DNA of 64,000 bases from an uncultured SAR92 cluster bacterium (GTDB lineage Bacteria; Pseudomonadota; Gammaproteobacteria; Pseudomonadales; Porticoccaceae): contig CABZOI010000002.1 in assembly GCA_902527245.1 (NCBI GenBank), positions 124,001 to 188,000 on the forward strand, in the 5' to 3' direction. Below the pieces are notes generated by a model that worked only from the letters and a program-made list of their open reading frames with translations, searched no databases and was not told the DNA's origin. Positions 50,887 through 61,072 of the stretch are shown one piece after another. Numbering within the stretch: the first letter of the stretch is position 1; every line of letters starts with the position of its first letter. The position numbers and the translations under genes were made by a program.

Positions 50887-51591
50887 TTACTTAGGATAAA
50901 TTTTAATCACAACTCCAATCGAAGTCTGAATAATCTCTCTATTCCCAGTTACTGCTTCACTAAATTCTTTGAAATCGTCTGATCCTTGAAGTTCAAGCGT
51001 TGATGTAATTAATGATTCCATGCTGCTTGCGCCATTGAAAGCATAATGCGAGTAATAGTTATTATTGCCAGCCATCTGAGCACGCAGGCCATAACTTCCT
51101 TCCATATTGCCTGCCTCCTCTGCTGCTTTTACAATTTTAGAATATGCTTTTGCATATCCTGCAGGATCTTTTACCTTCATTCGATATATCATATATACCT
51201 GATTTTTTGCTGGATCAGAGTCACCTCCAGATATCAGTTTAACGTTAAGTGATTGTTCCACTGCTTCGGAAACACTGGAGATTTTTTGCAAAAATTCAGC
51301 AAAAACTGGTTGATAAAATGATGATGTACCGTTTGCCATATCCTCATCAGATTCATAGTTCATTACTACCCCGTGAGTGGCATCATCATAACCATTAAAT
51401 GCATAACTGATTATGGATACATCTGCGGGGAATGATTTGCCCCAATCAGATGCCATTAATGCGTCCATTTCGTTTACAAATTTGGCACTATCAGACACCT
51501 TAACTGAATACGTTGCAATGTAGCCTGCTGCAAATACTGATGAAGATGTCATCAGAATTGCGAGTACTAAAAGTTTGGAAAAAAGTTTCAT
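50887..51591 (-). CDS. Secreted protein of unknown function with two repeated halves
   Basis: A 234-residue protein with signal peptide (LLVLAILMTSSSVFA). Two similar halves follow: YIATYSVKVSDSAKFVNEMD...ISYAFNG...FAEFL, and VYMIYRMKVKDPAGYAKAYS...SHYAFNG...DDFKEFS. This is a duplicated alpha/beta module with the shape of a dimeric alpha/beta barrel (ABM/EthD-like). No catalytic signature is visible. The ATG has CAGGAGC upstream. It is divergent from gap, with 265 bases between. Confidence 0.65.
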   Translation of the reverse strand: MKLFSKLLVLAILMTSSSVFAAGYIATYSVKVSDSAKFVNEMDALMASDWGKSFPADVSIISYAFNGYDDATHGVVMNYESDEDMANGTSSFYQPVFAEFLQKISSVSEAVEQSLNVKLISGGDSDPAKNQVYMIYRMKVKDPAGYAKAYSKIVKAAEEAGNMEGSYGLRAQMAGNNNYYSHYAFNGASSMESLITSTLELQGSDDFKEFSEAVTGNREIIQTSIGVVIKIYPK

Positions 51592-51709
51592 GTTGAGCTC
51601 CTGAGTTTAGTTTTTTAGATTTAAAATGCGACTTTTCAAATGTACATAAGTATTAACAAAATAAGAAGTCTATCAAGCCTAAATTGTGTATTTTTATGGA
51701 TACGCAATG

Positions 51710-51734
51710 CCAATATTTATTTTAAAAATATTGG
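51710..51734. promoter_or_regulatory. Inverted repeat upstream of gap
   Basis: CCAATATTT (51710-51718) and AAATATTGG (51726-51734) are perfect 9-base inverted arms around a 7-base spacer. The element lies midway in the 265-base divergent region between the secreted protein and gap, where two GTGCAT direct repeats also occur (from about 51766 and 51780). It has no T run, so it looks more like an operator than a terminator. Confidence 0.4.
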
Positions 51735-51856
51735 GTATATATTAAGTTGAACTAACTTTGATTGCGTGCATTACTTTGGTGCATGATAATCTTCATTAAG
51801 CTTTTTTGGTTTTTCATAAAAATTTTAATAAATAAAACTTTTTAGAGGGCTTATCA

Positions 51857-53329
51857 ATGGAAGAACAAAACCGTCCGGTACCTAGAAACTTTTTCGAAGA
51901 TTGGAAAGATAGAGAGGCTCTCGCTGAGAGCATGATTCCTTTGATTGGAAAATTATACAGGAAAAAAAATATCTCTACTTACATGTATGGAAACAGCATG
52001 GTTAACAAATCAGTCACTGATTTAATGCAAGATCATCGGTTTATTAGGCAAGTAGAGAGCAACGAGATATCAGAATTTGATACCTATCCAATGCTGGAGG
52101 CAATTTCAAAACTTCCCTTAGGTCCCGCACATATTGATGTTGGTAAATTGGTTGTTAAATTTCAAAATACTGATAAAGACTGTTCTCTTGAAAGTTTCAT
52201 CGAGTCTGAATTAGACGAGATTATCGGATCTGAAAATAAACCCTTACCTCAACCGCAAGACGTCGTTTTATATGGATTTGGTAGAATTGGAAGATTAATC
52301 GCCAGACTTCTGGTTGACAAAGCTGGTGGTGGGGACGTTTTACGGTTGCGTGCCATCGTGATTCGCAAAGGAATAAGTGATGATGATCTTGATAAAAGAG
52401 CGGCATTGCTCAGAACCGATTCTGTGCATGGACCTTTCAAAGGAACAATTCGTGTTCTACATGATAAGAACATTTTGGTTGTTAACGGTAATCCCATAAA
52501 AATAATTTATGCGAATTCTCCCTCAGAAATCGATTACACGGAATTTGATATCAAAAATGCAATTATTGTCGATAATACAGGTGTATGGAGAGATACCAAA
52601 GGATTGAGTGAACACTTAAGGCCCGGTGCAAGCAAGGTCATGCTAACTGCGCCTGCTGGAGATGATATACCCAACATAGTCTTCGGTATAAACGAAAACG
52701 ATATTAAACCTCATTGTAAGATAATATCAGCTGCATCTTGCACAACTAATGCGATTGTTCCAGTTCTGAAGTGTCTATTGGATGAATTTGGGATCAAAAA
52801 TGGACACGTTGAGACGGTTCATGCATATACCAATGACCAAAACCTGATTGATAATTATCATAAAGGTGGACGGAGAGGGCGGAGTGCTGCATTAAATATG
52901 GTGCTTACTTCCACAGGTGCTGCAAAAGCTGTTTCAAAGGTGATTCCTGAGTTGAAAGGTAAACTGACAGGCAATGCGATTAGGGTACCTACTCCTAATG
53001 TCTCGATGGCAATTTTAAGTTTGCAACTGGAGCGCGACACTACCCGAGAAGAACTTAACGAGTTTATGCGAAAAAAAGCACTACACTCAAATTTACAGCA
53101 ACAAATTGGTTTTACTGCTTCAACTGAAGCGGTGTCAACAGATTTTGTCGGATCAAGACAAGCTTGTGTCATAGATGCCCATGCAACGATAGTTGAGGCC
53201 AATAGTTGTATTCTTTATTGTTGGTACGACAACGAATTTGGATACAGCTGCCAAGTTGTGCGCTGTTTAGAAAAGTTTGCAGGAGTTGTTTGGCCAATGT
53301 ATCCCAAAAATTCTTTTCTCAACTCTTAA
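51857..53329 (+). CDS. gap: Glyceraldehyde-3-phosphate dehydrogenase, long form
   Basis: A 490-residue enzyme with an extra N-terminal domain of about 130 residues before the usual GAPDH. The NAD domain starts at VVLYGFGRIGRLIARLL, the catalytic Cys is C295 in AASCTTNAIVP, the His lies in HAYTNDQNLIDNYH, and the C-terminal WYDNEFGYSCQVV is complete. Long GAPDH of this type occurs in many Gammaproteobacteria (for example Pseudomonas GapB). Its exact cofactor preference is not clear from the sequence. The ribosome binding site is AGAGGG. Divergent promoter region with an inverted repeat. Confidence 0.93.
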   Translation: MEEQNRPVPRNFFEDWKDREALAESMIPLIGKLYRKKNISTYMYGNSMVNKSVTDLMQDHRFIRQVESNEISEFDTYPMLEAISKLPLGPAHIDVGKLVVKFQNTDKDCSLESFIESELDEIIGSENKPLPQPQDVVLYGFGRIGRLIARLLVDKAGGGDVLRLRAIVIRKGISDDDLDKRAALLRTDSVHGPFKGTIRVLHDKNILVVNGNPIKIIYANSPSEIDYTEFDIKNAIIVDNTGVWRDTKGLSEHLRPGASKVMLTAPAGDDIPNIVFGINENDIKPHCKIISAASCTTNAIVPVLKCLLDEFGIKNGHVETVHAYTNDQNLIDNYHKGGRRGRSAALNMVLTSTGAAKAVSKVIPELKGKLTGNAIRVPTPNVSMAILSLQLERDTTREELNEFMRKKALHSNLQQQIGFTASTEAVSTDFVGSRQACVIDAHATIVEANSCILYCWYDNEFGYSCQVVRCLEKFAGVVWPMYPKNSFLNS

Positions 53330-53374
53330 GGTTAGGGAAGCTTGATTCAAACTCTCACGTTTTAACGTTAACTC

Positions 53375-54439
53375 TTATGCTACTTTTGGTTTTAGTAAAC
53401 CATCTGAATAACGTTTAGTCATCGCTTCGAGACACAAGGGTTTAATTTTTTGTGCCATTCCTGCCGATCCAAAAGCTTCATATCTTGCACTTGCGATATT
53501 TTTCATAGCTTCGACTGTTTCTTTCAAATATGCACGAGGATCAAAAATACTTGGATGTTTTGTCAGGAAACGACGAATCGCACCGGTAGATGCTAACCTC
53601 AGATCTGTATCAATATTGATTTTTCGAACCCCATTTTTTATCCCTTCACAAATTTGATCAACAGGGACTCCATAGGTTTCGGGGATTTCACCTCCAAATT
53701 CGTTAATTATCTTTAGCCAATCTTGTGGAACGGATGAAGAACCATGCATCACAAGATGCGTTTCAGGAATTCGTTTGTTGATCTCTTTTATGCGATCAAT
53801 CGCAAGAATATCTCCTGTTGGAGGTCTACTAAATTTATACGCACCATGTGAAGTTCCACATGCTATTGCGAGCGCGTCTACTTTAGTCTTCGCCACAAAA
53901 TCAGCAGCTTCCTCTGGATCAGTTAGCATTTGGTTACGAGATAATTTCCCTTCGGCACCAACTCCATCTTCTTTACCAGCAAGACCAGTCTCAAGAGAGC
54001 CAAGACAACCCAGTTCGCCCTCTACCGAAACACCACAAGCATGAGAGATCTCGACAGCTTTCCTCGTAACCGCAATATTGTAATCATAATTTGAGGGTGT
54101 TTTGCCGTCCTCTTCGAGTGATCCATCCATCATGACTGATGTAAATCCAAGTTGAATAGATCTTTGGCAAACTGCAGGACTAGTACCATGATCTTGATGC
54201 ATACAGATTGGTATATTTGGCCACTGATCAACAGCTGCAAGAATGAGGTGTCTTAAAAAAGTCGACCCTGCATATCTCCTAGCTCCAGCAGATGCTTGAA
54301 TAATTACCGGACTCTCACATGCCTCGGCAGCAAGCATCACGGCGCGCATCTGTTCAAGATTGTTAACATTAAATGCGGGCACGCCATAATCAAATTCAGC
54401 CGCATGATCTAATAGTTGTCGCAAGGTTATTAAAGCCAT
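53375..54439 (-). CDS. fba: Class II fructose-bisphosphate aldolase
   Basis: A 354-residue zinc-dependent aldolase of the Calvin-cycle subtype. It starts [19 protein letters not shown], with zinc ligands in [10 protein letters not shown] and later Glu in [13 protein letters not shown] and His in [12 protein letters not shown]. The ATG at 54439 has AGAGG 8 bases upstream; a GTG at 54448 would add three residues and I reject it. It catalyses FBP to DHAP and GAP. Convergent with gap; divergent from the phosphofructokinase. Confidence 0.92.
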   Translation of the reverse strand: MALITLRQLLDHAAEFDYGVPAFNVNNLEQMRAVMLAAEACESPVIIQASAGARRYAGSTFLRHLILAAVDQWPNIPICMHQDHGTSPAVCQRSIQLGFTSVMMDGSLEEDGKTPSNYDYNIAVTRKAVEISHACGVSVEGELGCLGSLETGLAGKEDGVGAEGKLSRNQMLTDPEEAADFVAKTKVDALAIACGTSHGAYKFSRPPTGDILAIDRIKEINKRIPETHLVMHGSSSVPQDWLKIINEFGGEIPETYGVPVDQICEGIKNGVRKINIDTDLRLASTGAIRRFLTKHPSIFDPRAYLKETVEAMKNIASARYEAFGSAGMAQKIKPLCLEAMTKRYSDGLLKPKVA

Positions 54440-54471
54440 AAAAATCACCTCTATATCCTTAACTTATGATA

Positions 54472-54501
54472 AACATAAATCAAAGATTTACTTAGAGTCA
54501 A
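54472..54501 (-). promoter_or_regulatory. Possible promoter of the aldolase gene
   Basis: Minus strand: TTGACT (54501-54496) and TATGTT (54477-54472), spacer 18 bases, about 33 bases upstream of the aldolase start. Both hexamers deviate by one or two bases from consensus. Confidence 0.4.
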
Positions 54502-54609
54502 TTGTTTTAGAGTAGACTAGGGAACGAAATTAATGATCAATCTATAACTTAATATGTTTTTCCAAGTTAGAAAAAAATAATAATTCAAAAGTATTAATTT
54601 GGAGGGGAT

Positions 54610-55872
54610 GTGAAGGTAAAAAATGCATTTTATGCCCAATCTGGAGGTGTGACTGCTGTCATTAATGCAAGTGCAGCAGGTGTTATAGAGGTTTGTCGGG
54701 AAAATAAATCAAAAATTGGAAAGCTTTATGCGGGTCTGAATGGAATTGTTGGAGCCTTGCGAGAAGAATTAATCGATACTAGTTTTGAATCAGATGATGC
54801 TATTTCGCAATTACTGCATACCCCCGGAGGAGCCTTTGGATCATGCAGGTACAAGTTAAAAAAATACGAAGACGACGTAACTGAATATGAAAGATTAATT
54901 AAAGTATTTAGAGCGCATAATATTGGTTATTTTTTCTATAATGGAGGAGGAGACTCGGCTGATACATGCCTGAAAGTATCCCAAATTTCAGAGAAAATGG
55001 GTTATCCAATTCGTGCAATTCATATTCCAAAAACAATTGATAATGATTTACCGTTCACTGATTATTGTCCAGGATTCGGATCTGTTGCTAAATATGTAGC
55101 AACTTCTGTTAGAGAGGCATCTCTTGACATAGAGTCGATGTGCGCATCATCCACAAAAGTATTTATTTTAGAGGTCATGGGACGTCATGCAGGTTGGATA
55201 GCAGCATCAGGAGGATTAGCAGCAAGTAGAAAAGGTGAAGCACCTCACATCATTCTGTTTCCAGAAATACCTTTTTACCGAGAAGCATTTATAGAGCGAA
55301 TCGACACAACTGTTCGTCAAAAAGGATACTGCGTAATAGTAGCCTCAGAGGGAATCAGATATAGCGATGGCGCACATATATCTGGATCAATGCAGCGAGA
55401 TGCATTTGGTCATCAGCAACTTGGTGGGGTTGCGCCAACATTAGCAAGCATGATTAAGCAATCGACAGGATATAAATATCATTGGGCGCTATCTGATTAT
55501 TTGCAGCGTTCGGCACGTCATTTAGCATCAAAAATTGATGTAGATCATGCTTATGCTACAGGGAGACGTGCGGTTGAGATGGCACTTGAGGGTAAAACTT
55601 CCCTTATGGTAACAATCGAGCGAGAAAAGGGGGAAAAATACAAATGGTATTTAGGTGAGGCATCTTTAGAGAAAGTTGCAAACATGGAAAAGAAAATGCC
55701 TAGAAATTTTATTACTAAAGATGGCTTTGGAATAACAAAAAAGGCTAAAGACTATTTAAAACCACTAATAATCGGTGAAGATTTTCCACCATTTAAATCT
55801 GGATTGCCTCAATACGTGAAGCTAAAAAATATTCTGACAGCCAAGAAATTAAAGTCTGATTTTCATTTTTAA
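54610..55872 (+). CDS. pfp: 6-phosphofructokinase, pyrophosphate-dependent type
   Basis: A 420-residue enzyme. The start is GTG at 54610 after GGAGGGG; the ATG at 54608 is followed directly by TGA. The active-site loop is FFYNGGGDSADTCLKVS, with PKTIDNDLPFTDYCPGFGSV; the Lys in PKTIDND replaces the Gly of ATP-dependent enzymes and is typical of PPi-PFK. EVMGRHAGWIAA completes the fold. It works reversibly in glycolysis or gluconeogenesis using PPi. No ATP-type PFK is in the window. Confidence 0.9.
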   Translation: MKVKNAFYAQSGGVTAVINASAAGVIEVCRENKSKIGKLYAGLNGIVGALREELIDTSFESDDAISQLLHTPGGAFGSCRYKLKKYEDDVTEYERLIKVFRAHNIGYFFYNGGGDSADTCLKVSQISEKMGYPIRAIHIPKTIDNDLPFTDYCPGFGSVAKYVATSVREASLDIESMCASSTKVFILEVMGRHAGWIAASGGLAASRKGEAPHIILFPEIPFYREAFIERIDTTVRQKGYCVIVASEGIRYSDGAHISGSMQRDAFGHQQLGGVAPTLASMIKQSTGYKYHWALSDYLQRSARHLASKIDVDHAYATGRRAVEMALEGKTSLMVTIEREKGEKYKWYLGEASLEKVANMEKKMPRNFITKDGFGITKKAKDYLKPLIIGEDFPPFKSGLPQYVKLKNILTAKKLKSDFHF

Positions 55873-55934
55873 AAAAATGAATCTTCGGAATGCGGAATAA
55901 TTAAAAATAACCAATCATCTGGGAAATCAAAAAT

Positions 55935-56564
55935 ATGTATAAATTATTTTATGCTGAGGGGAGTGCCTCTATGGGGATACGAGTTTTGCTCGAGGAATTG
56001 CGAGTACCATATGAGTTGATTAAATCTACCATAGACATGGATAAACCCCGCCCTTCAGAACAGATAGAAATCAACCCCAATGGTTGGATACCAGTTCTTA
56101 TCGGTGATGAATCCATATATGAAGCGGCGGCTATAACGATTTATTTATGTGATAAGCATTCTTCAGTTAGTCTAGCACCCAAACCTGAACAAGATACTAG
56201 AGGTTTGTATTTACAAACATTAGTTTATTTTTCAAATTCTGTTCAGAATGCATTTCAGTTAACTTACTATCCGGATCGGTTCTCTCACAACACTGATGGT
56301 TTCGAGAGTGCAATTAAAAGGGGGATATCAAGACTTTATGAAACATGGAAAGTCGTTGATGACCAAATAGGTAAGAACGTGTGGGTATTGGGTGATGAGT
56401 TTAGTGCTGTTGATATTTATCTTTTCATGCTTACTACTTGGTTGAAGCAGTCTAAAGGACACCCACCTGTGCAGGATTTCCCGAATGTTGCAAGAATAGC
56501 TGCCAAGGTGGCATCAAGACCCACTACTGAAAAAGTATATGGATCACCTAGAAACTCAAGATAG
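55935..56564 (+). CDS. Glutathione S-transferase family protein
   Basis: A 209-residue GST: thioredoxin-like N-domain (MYKLFYAEGSASMGIRVLLE, INPNGWIPVLIGDESIYEAAAI) and helical C-domain (VWVLGDEFSAVDIYLFMLTTW). The N-terminal catalytic residue is probably Ser in GSASMGIR, as in theta/beta-like bacterial GSTs. The substrate is unknown. It follows pfp by 62 bases and converges on the longer GST-like gene. Confidence 0.82.
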   Translation: MYKLFYAEGSASMGIRVLLEELRVPYELIKSTIDMDKPRPSEQIEINPNGWIPVLIGDESIYEAAAITIYLCDKHSSVSLAPKPEQDTRGLYLQTLVYFSNSVQNAFQLTYYPDRFSHNTDGFESAIKRGISRLYETWKVVDDQIGKNVWVLGDEFSAVDIYLFMLTTWLKQSKGHPPVQDFPNVARIAAKVASRPTTEKVYGSPRNSR

Positions 56565-56572
56565 TTCTTTAC

Positions 56573-57718
56573 TTAGTCAAGCCATACTTCTAAGTTATCC
56601 CTTCGTCCAATTAGTCTGTTTAATCTGATATTCAGTAAGTCGGCCATTCCGCATGCTTTGAGGATTTGTTTGATCTGCATCTGCACTTTTGTTTCGACCT
56701 CATCAAATATTTGGTGCATGCGTTGCAGTTGGAAATGTCGGTAGGGCACGATAGCCGCTTTTATAACCCGGCCTCTGACTTTAAATTCAACATTTCCTAC
56801 AGGGGAAGTACCGAGTTGAAAAACTGCAGGACTGCCTGTTTTAGGATTTTGCTCCGATAACCACACATTTAAACATTTTGCTGATGCAATAGTTTCGGGA
56901 ATGAAGTCTTGCGACAGAACACGTAATACCGCTATCAATGTTTCAGGGATCTCGTTTTTTTGAAAAAAATCAGTGTCACAATTAAAGTATTCTTGTGCAT
57001 CCTGACTTGCCCGATTCATCCGCTCTACCCAACGATAAACCCCAGGCGCTCGTTTTTTCATCAGAGTTCCTGGATGTGGATCTCTTGCTAAATGCCCATA
57101 AAGAGGGGCCAATAGTCCGAAGTCACCAATACAAGGACTTCCACCCAGTAGATACGGAGTATGTTGAAAGTGAGAGTTTAATGCATCGAGCAGTTCTATA
57201 TACAGAGCCTCTACGAGATCCTCAGTATTTTCGGTCACCCCACGCATTTTTGTGGTGGTTCGGAGCATTTCCATCACGGAAATGGTTTTCTGCTCACGAT
57301 CAGGGTAGTCCGGTCTAAAAAGCGAAGAAAAGTGATAGTACAAAAAATCATCATTGTCCTCAGGGAAATTCCAGCGGTAATGCATTGCTGGTCGGCGTAG
57401 ACCTTCTGAACCAATTACATCAAATAGTGAGCTGATTATATTTTGGAGGGGATTGATAGGCCGAAAGAGGCGACCCCATGTAGATTCAAAATAGTCAATA
57501 ATCGCTGCGCCATCACGAACGACTTCACCATTCGGTGTAACCAATATAGGAATCGTAGGCAATTTTGCAATGGGTTTTATCTCGGCAAAGCTACTATGTG
57601 TTACAGAGCGCTCTTCAAAAGGGATACATCGTTTTATTAAATAAGCTCGCGCTCGGCCCGCGTAAAGAGAGTGAGGACCGGAGTACAAAAGGTATTTATC
57701 ACCATCAGAGCAATCCAT
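56573..57718 (-). CDS. GST-like protein with a long C-terminal region
   Basis: A 381-residue protein. Residues 1-90 form a GST N-domain (YLLYSGPHSLYAGRARAYL, PTIPILVTPNGEVVRDGAAII). The middle is a helical GST C-domain (TPYLLGGSPCIGDFGLLAPLYGH). The last ~130 residues (RVLSQDFIPETIASA and onward) extend beyond a normal GST and end in RLNRLIGRRDNLEVWLD. No catalytic residue is certain. A general detoxification or stringent-starvation-like role is possible. Convergent with the GST at 55935, with 8 bases between stops. Confidence 0.72.
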   Translation of the reverse strand: MDCSDGDKYLLYSGPHSLYAGRARAYLIKRCIPFEERSVTHSSFAEIKPIAKLPTIPILVTPNGEVVRDGAAIIDYFESTWGRLFRPINPLQNIISSLFDVIGSEGLRRPAMHYRWNFPEDNDDFLYYHFSSLFRPDYPDREQKTISVMEMLRTTTKMRGVTENTEDLVEALYIELLDALNSHFQHTPYLLGGSPCIGDFGLLAPLYGHLARDPHPGTLMKKRAPGVYRWVERMNRASQDAQEYFNCDTDFFQKNEIPETLIAVLRVLSQDFIPETIASAKCLNVWLSEQNPKTGSPAVFQLGTSPVGNVEFKVRGRVIKAAIVPYRHFQLQRMHQIFDEVETKVQMQIKQILKACGMADLLNIRLNRLIGRRDNLEVWLD

Positions 57719-57816
57719 CTTTGTAAAATCCCCTCTTGTTTAATTGGATATTTAAGAACATTATGCGATGAACTAGCAATCTTAGTTTCGTTTAAGCCGG
57801 AAAGGTAAGTAAAAAA

Positions 57817-57893
57817 TGGCGCACCCGGAGGGATTCGAACCCCCGACCAAGTGGTTCGAAGCCACCTACTCTATCCAGCTGAGCTACGGGTGC
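57817..57893 (-). tRNA. tRNA-Arg(UCG)
   Basis: Reads 5' to 3' on the minus strand from 57893, starting GCACCCGTAGCTCAGCTGG. The anticodon arm is GTGG-CTTCGAA-CCAC, giving anticodon TCG (reads CGA). The T-arm has GGTTCGAATCC, the acceptor pairs GCACCCG with CGGGTGC, discriminator G, and CCA is encoded at 57819-57817. It lies between the GST-like gene and fdxA. Confidence 0.95.
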
Positions 57894-57945
57894 GTAAATT
57901 GCGGATATTGTAACTATTTTTAGGTTAATAGCTAGCGATTGATTT

Positions 57946-58269
57946 TTACCGCTCAAGAAACTTTATTTTTTGAGGTACTCCATTCCATTTTTTTGCATCT
58001 TTGAGCGGTGCTTTTTGCTCTGTTATATTGGGCCATATCTCAGCGAGCTCTTGATTTAATTCAATGAAATGTTCTTGACCTTCTGGAATTTCGTCTTCAG
58101 CAAAGATGGCATCGATGGGACATTCAGGCTCACATAGCGCACAATCTATGCATTCATCGGGATGTATTACTAGGAAATTGGGACCTTCATAGAAACAATC
58201 AACAGGACAGACTTCGACACAGTCTGTGTGTTTGCACTTAATACAATTGTCTCCAACTACAAATGTCAC
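57946..58269 (-). CDS. fdxA: 7Fe-8S ferredoxin FdxA
   Basis: A 107-residue ferredoxin of the Pseudomonas/Azotobacter type. Two cluster motifs: [19 protein letters not shown] for the [3Fe-4S]/[4Fe-4S] sites and [17 protein letters not shown]. The acidic C-terminal tail ([18 protein letters not shown]) is family-typical. It transfers electrons in the cytoplasm. It lies 106 bases after mutS on the same strand, the same order as in Pseudomonas. Confidence 0.94.
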   Translation of the reverse strand: MTFVVGDNCIKCKHTDCVEVCPVDCFYEGPNFLVIHPDECIDCALCEPECPIDAIFAEDEIPEGQEHFIELNQELAEIWPNITEQKAPLKDAKKWNGVPQKIKFLER

Positions 58270-58375
58270 GTTAATGTCCTAGAAAGTGTTAAAAGGCAAG
58301 CGCCGCGAATTATATCAGTATTTTATTTCAACGAAAGTCTTTACTTACTGCCTAATAATAGAGCGTAAGTTTACG

Positions 58376-60937
58376 TTAAAATAATTTCTTCAGCTCATAT
58401 ATTAATTCAAGAGCTTGTTTTGGAGTCAGTTCATCTGGTGATGTTTTTTGTAGAATTTTTTTAAGTTTTGAGTCACTTTCAGACTCAAATGAAAGTTGTG
58501 ATTGAGGTTCACTACTCAGATTATTACCTGTATCTAGATTTTGAGTTTCTAGTTTTGTAAGTTGTGCTTTTGCTTTCTCGAGTACGGAGTGAGGTATACC
58601 TGCTAACTTTGCTACTTGAAGACCATAACTTTTGCTCGCCGCACCCTCCAGAACTTTGTGCATAAACACAATTTGATCTTTATGTTCTCTTGCATTGAGG
58701 TGCACATTTCTGCTCGCGTCACTCTGTTCAGGTAACTTTGTGAGCTCAAAATAATGAGTCGCAAACATAGTTAGAGCTCTCACTTCAGTCACTAAGTATT
58801 GAGCACAGGCCCAGGCGATGGATAAACCATCATAAGTACTCGTGCCCCGACCTATTTCATCCATTAGTACAAGGCTTCTATTAGATGCATTATGAAGAAT
58901 ATTTGCCGTCTCTGTCATTTCAACCATAAAGGTAGAGCGCCCACTAGCGATGTCATCTGATGATCCGATCCTTGTAAATATTCGATCGACTATCCCAATC
59001 CGCGCTGCTGTTGCAGGGACAAAACTTCCGATTTGCGCTAAAAGCACAATCAATGCAGTTTGTCTCATATACGTTGATTTTCCACCCATATTAGGGCCAG
59101 TAATTATCAGCATTCTCTTCTTTTGATCCATTTCGAGATCATTCGGTATGAAGGGTGATTCTATGGTTTGTTCAATAACCGGATGTCTGCCACCTTTGAT
59201 TTCAATTAAATTTTCTTCAGTGAGTTCAGGTTTGCAAAAATTAAGGCTGACTGCTCGTTCAGACATTGATGAGAGGACATCTAACTCTGCAAGTGAAGCA
59301 GCGCAATCAACGAGAATTTTTAAATCTTTATTTATTATATCTAACAAGTTTTCGTAGATAATTTTCTCTCTAGCAAGTGCTTTGCTTTTTGCACTGAGAG
59401 ACTTATCCTCATACACCTTAAGTTCTGGTGTTATGTATCTTTCCGCATTTTTGAGAGTTTGCCTGCGTATATATTCTACAGGAGCTTGCGTGCTTTGGCC
59501 TTTTGAAATTTCTATGTAGTAACCATGTACCCTGTTGTAACCAACCTTTAAAGTACTGATTCCTGTTCTCTCTTTTTCTTGTATTTCTAGATCAAGAAGG
59601 TACTTGCCTGCATTACTGTTCAATGCTCGAAGTTCATCTAATTCATCATCAAAACCATCAGCGATCACGCCACCTTCTCTTATGGTCATGGGCGGATTGT
59701 CGATAATAGCTTCAGATAAAAATTTAAAGAGTTCTGGTAATGGTTTGCAGTAGTTTTTGATTTTCAACAAATTCTCATCAGTTATCTCGCAGAGAAGTTT
59801 TTGAATTTGTGGTAGCTGTTCCAAAGACATTACAAGTCTTGTTATATCTCGGGGTCGTGCTGATCGAAGTGCGACACGTGTCAAAATTCGCTCCATATCA
59901 CCGATTTGTCTCAATACCTGATGCACACGATCATAGAGAAGATTATCTTGCAGCGAAGCTATACTTCTTTGCCTACATACAAGTTTCTTTAACTCTTTTG
60001 AGGGTTCATTTAACCACCTCTTTAATAAACGAGATCCCATTGAGGAACCAGTCGTGTTTAACACTTCAAAGAGGGTATTCTTTGTGCCTCCATTGATTGC
60101 CTGATCAATCTCTAAATTTTTTCGGGTGGTTGGATCTAGAATTACTTTAGATGATTGGAGCTCTGATGTTATTTGTTGTATGTGTGGCAGTGAATTTTTT
60201 TGGGTATCAAGTGCGTATTGAAGTAAGACCCCGGCAGCAGATATCCCTAGTTTCATGTCATCGCAGCCGAATGCTGTTAAATTTTTTGTTCCAAAATGAT
60301 TATTAAGCACTCTTTCTGCTGTATCGAGGTCATATTCCCAAGAATTTCTTTTCCGAATACATGAATCTTGACCTAGTAGTTTTAAGACTGAGGAATCTTC
60401 AGCAATGAGAATTTCTTTCGGATTTATCCTGTCTATTTCGCTAATGAAGACATCTTGAGAATCGACTTCATTCAATTGAAAAAGTCCACTACACATATCC
60501 AGAGAGGCGATACCAAAAGACTCATTACTATGAGCGATAGAGACGAGAAGGTTCTCACTTTTGTCATCTAGCAGTGCCTCGTCAGTGACTGTTCCTGGAG
60601 TAAGTACCCTAAGTACTTTTCGCTCTACCGGTCCTTTAGAGTTTTGAGGATCACCTATTTGCTCACAAATTGCGACAGAAACTCCACCTTTGATTAGTTT
60701 TGCGAGATAGTTATCAGCAGCGTGAAATGGAACTCCACACATCGGGATCGGATTTCCTTCTTTTTTACCTCTAGCTGTCAAAGTAATATCTAAAAGTTCA
60801 CTTGCTGTTTTTGCGTCATCAAAAAATAATTCGTAAAAGTCACCCATTCGATAGAAAAGCAATTCATTTGGATGTTGAGCTTTGATGCGAAGATATTGCT
60901 GCATCATTGGAGTATATTCAGAGGTCTTCTTAAGCAT
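58376..60937 (-). CDS. mutS: DNA mismatch repair protein MutS
   Basis: An 853-residue MutS. The mismatch-recognition Phe-x-Glu is in [11 protein letters not shown]; the core and lever follow. The Walker A is [15 protein letters not shown], Walker B is [17 protein letters not shown]. The C-terminal tail ends in [16 protein letters not shown], the dimer/tetramer segment. Length and domain order equal E. coli MutS. Upstream of fdxA on the same strand. Confidence 0.97.
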   Translation of the reverse strand: MLKKTSEYTPMMQQYLRIKAQHPNELLFYRMGDFYELFFDDAKTASELLDITLTARGKKEGNPIPMCGVPFHAADNYLAKLIKGGVSVAICEQIGDPQNSKGPVERKVLRVLTPGTVTDEALLDDKSENLLVSIAHSNESFGIASLDMCSGLFQLNEVDSQDVFISEIDRINPKEILIAEDSSVLKLLGQDSCIRKRNSWEYDLDTAERVLNNHFGTKNLTAFGCDDMKLGISAAGVLLQYALDTQKNSLPHIQQITSELQSSKVILDPTTRKNLEIDQAINGGTKNTLFEVLNTTGSSMGSRLLKRWLNEPSKELKKLVCRQRSIASLQDNLLYDRVHQVLRQIGDMERILTRVALRSARPRDITRLVMSLEQLPQIQKLLCEITDENLLKIKNYCKPLPELFKFLSEAIIDNPPMTIREGGVIADGFDDELDELRALNSNAGKYLLDLEIQEKERTGISTLKVGYNRVHGYYIEISKGQSTQAPVEYIRRQTLKNAERYITPELKVYEDKSLSAKSKALAREKIIYENLLDIINKDLKILVDCAASLAELDVLSSMSERAVSLNFCKPELTEENLIEIKGGRHPVIEQTIESPFIPNDLEMDQKKRMLIITGPNMGGKSTYMRQTALIVLLAQIGSFVPATAARIGIVDRIFTRIGSSDDIASGRSTFMVEMTETANILHNASNRSLVLMDEIGRGTSTYDGLSIAWACAQYLVTEVRALTMFATHYFELTKLPEQSDASRNVHLNAREHKDQIVFMHKVLEGAASKSYGLQVAKLAGIPHSVLEKAKAQLTKLETQNLDTGNNLSSEPQSQLSFESESDSKLKKILQKTSPDELTPKQALELIYELKKLF

Positions 60938-61072
60938 AGGTATTTGACAATTTAAACTCGATAATGATTACAGGAATTTATGTTTGTTTCCATATAATAT
61001 TTTTTATTTATTTAAACATTATGTTACTGAATGTAGAATGTCGAACGAATCTTTTTTCTCCGGAAATGTTTA

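Noticed and set aside
54608-54613. ATG at 54608 as start of the phosphofructokinase
   Set aside because: The next codon is TGA in that frame; the overlapping GTG at 54610 is in frame with the enzyme.
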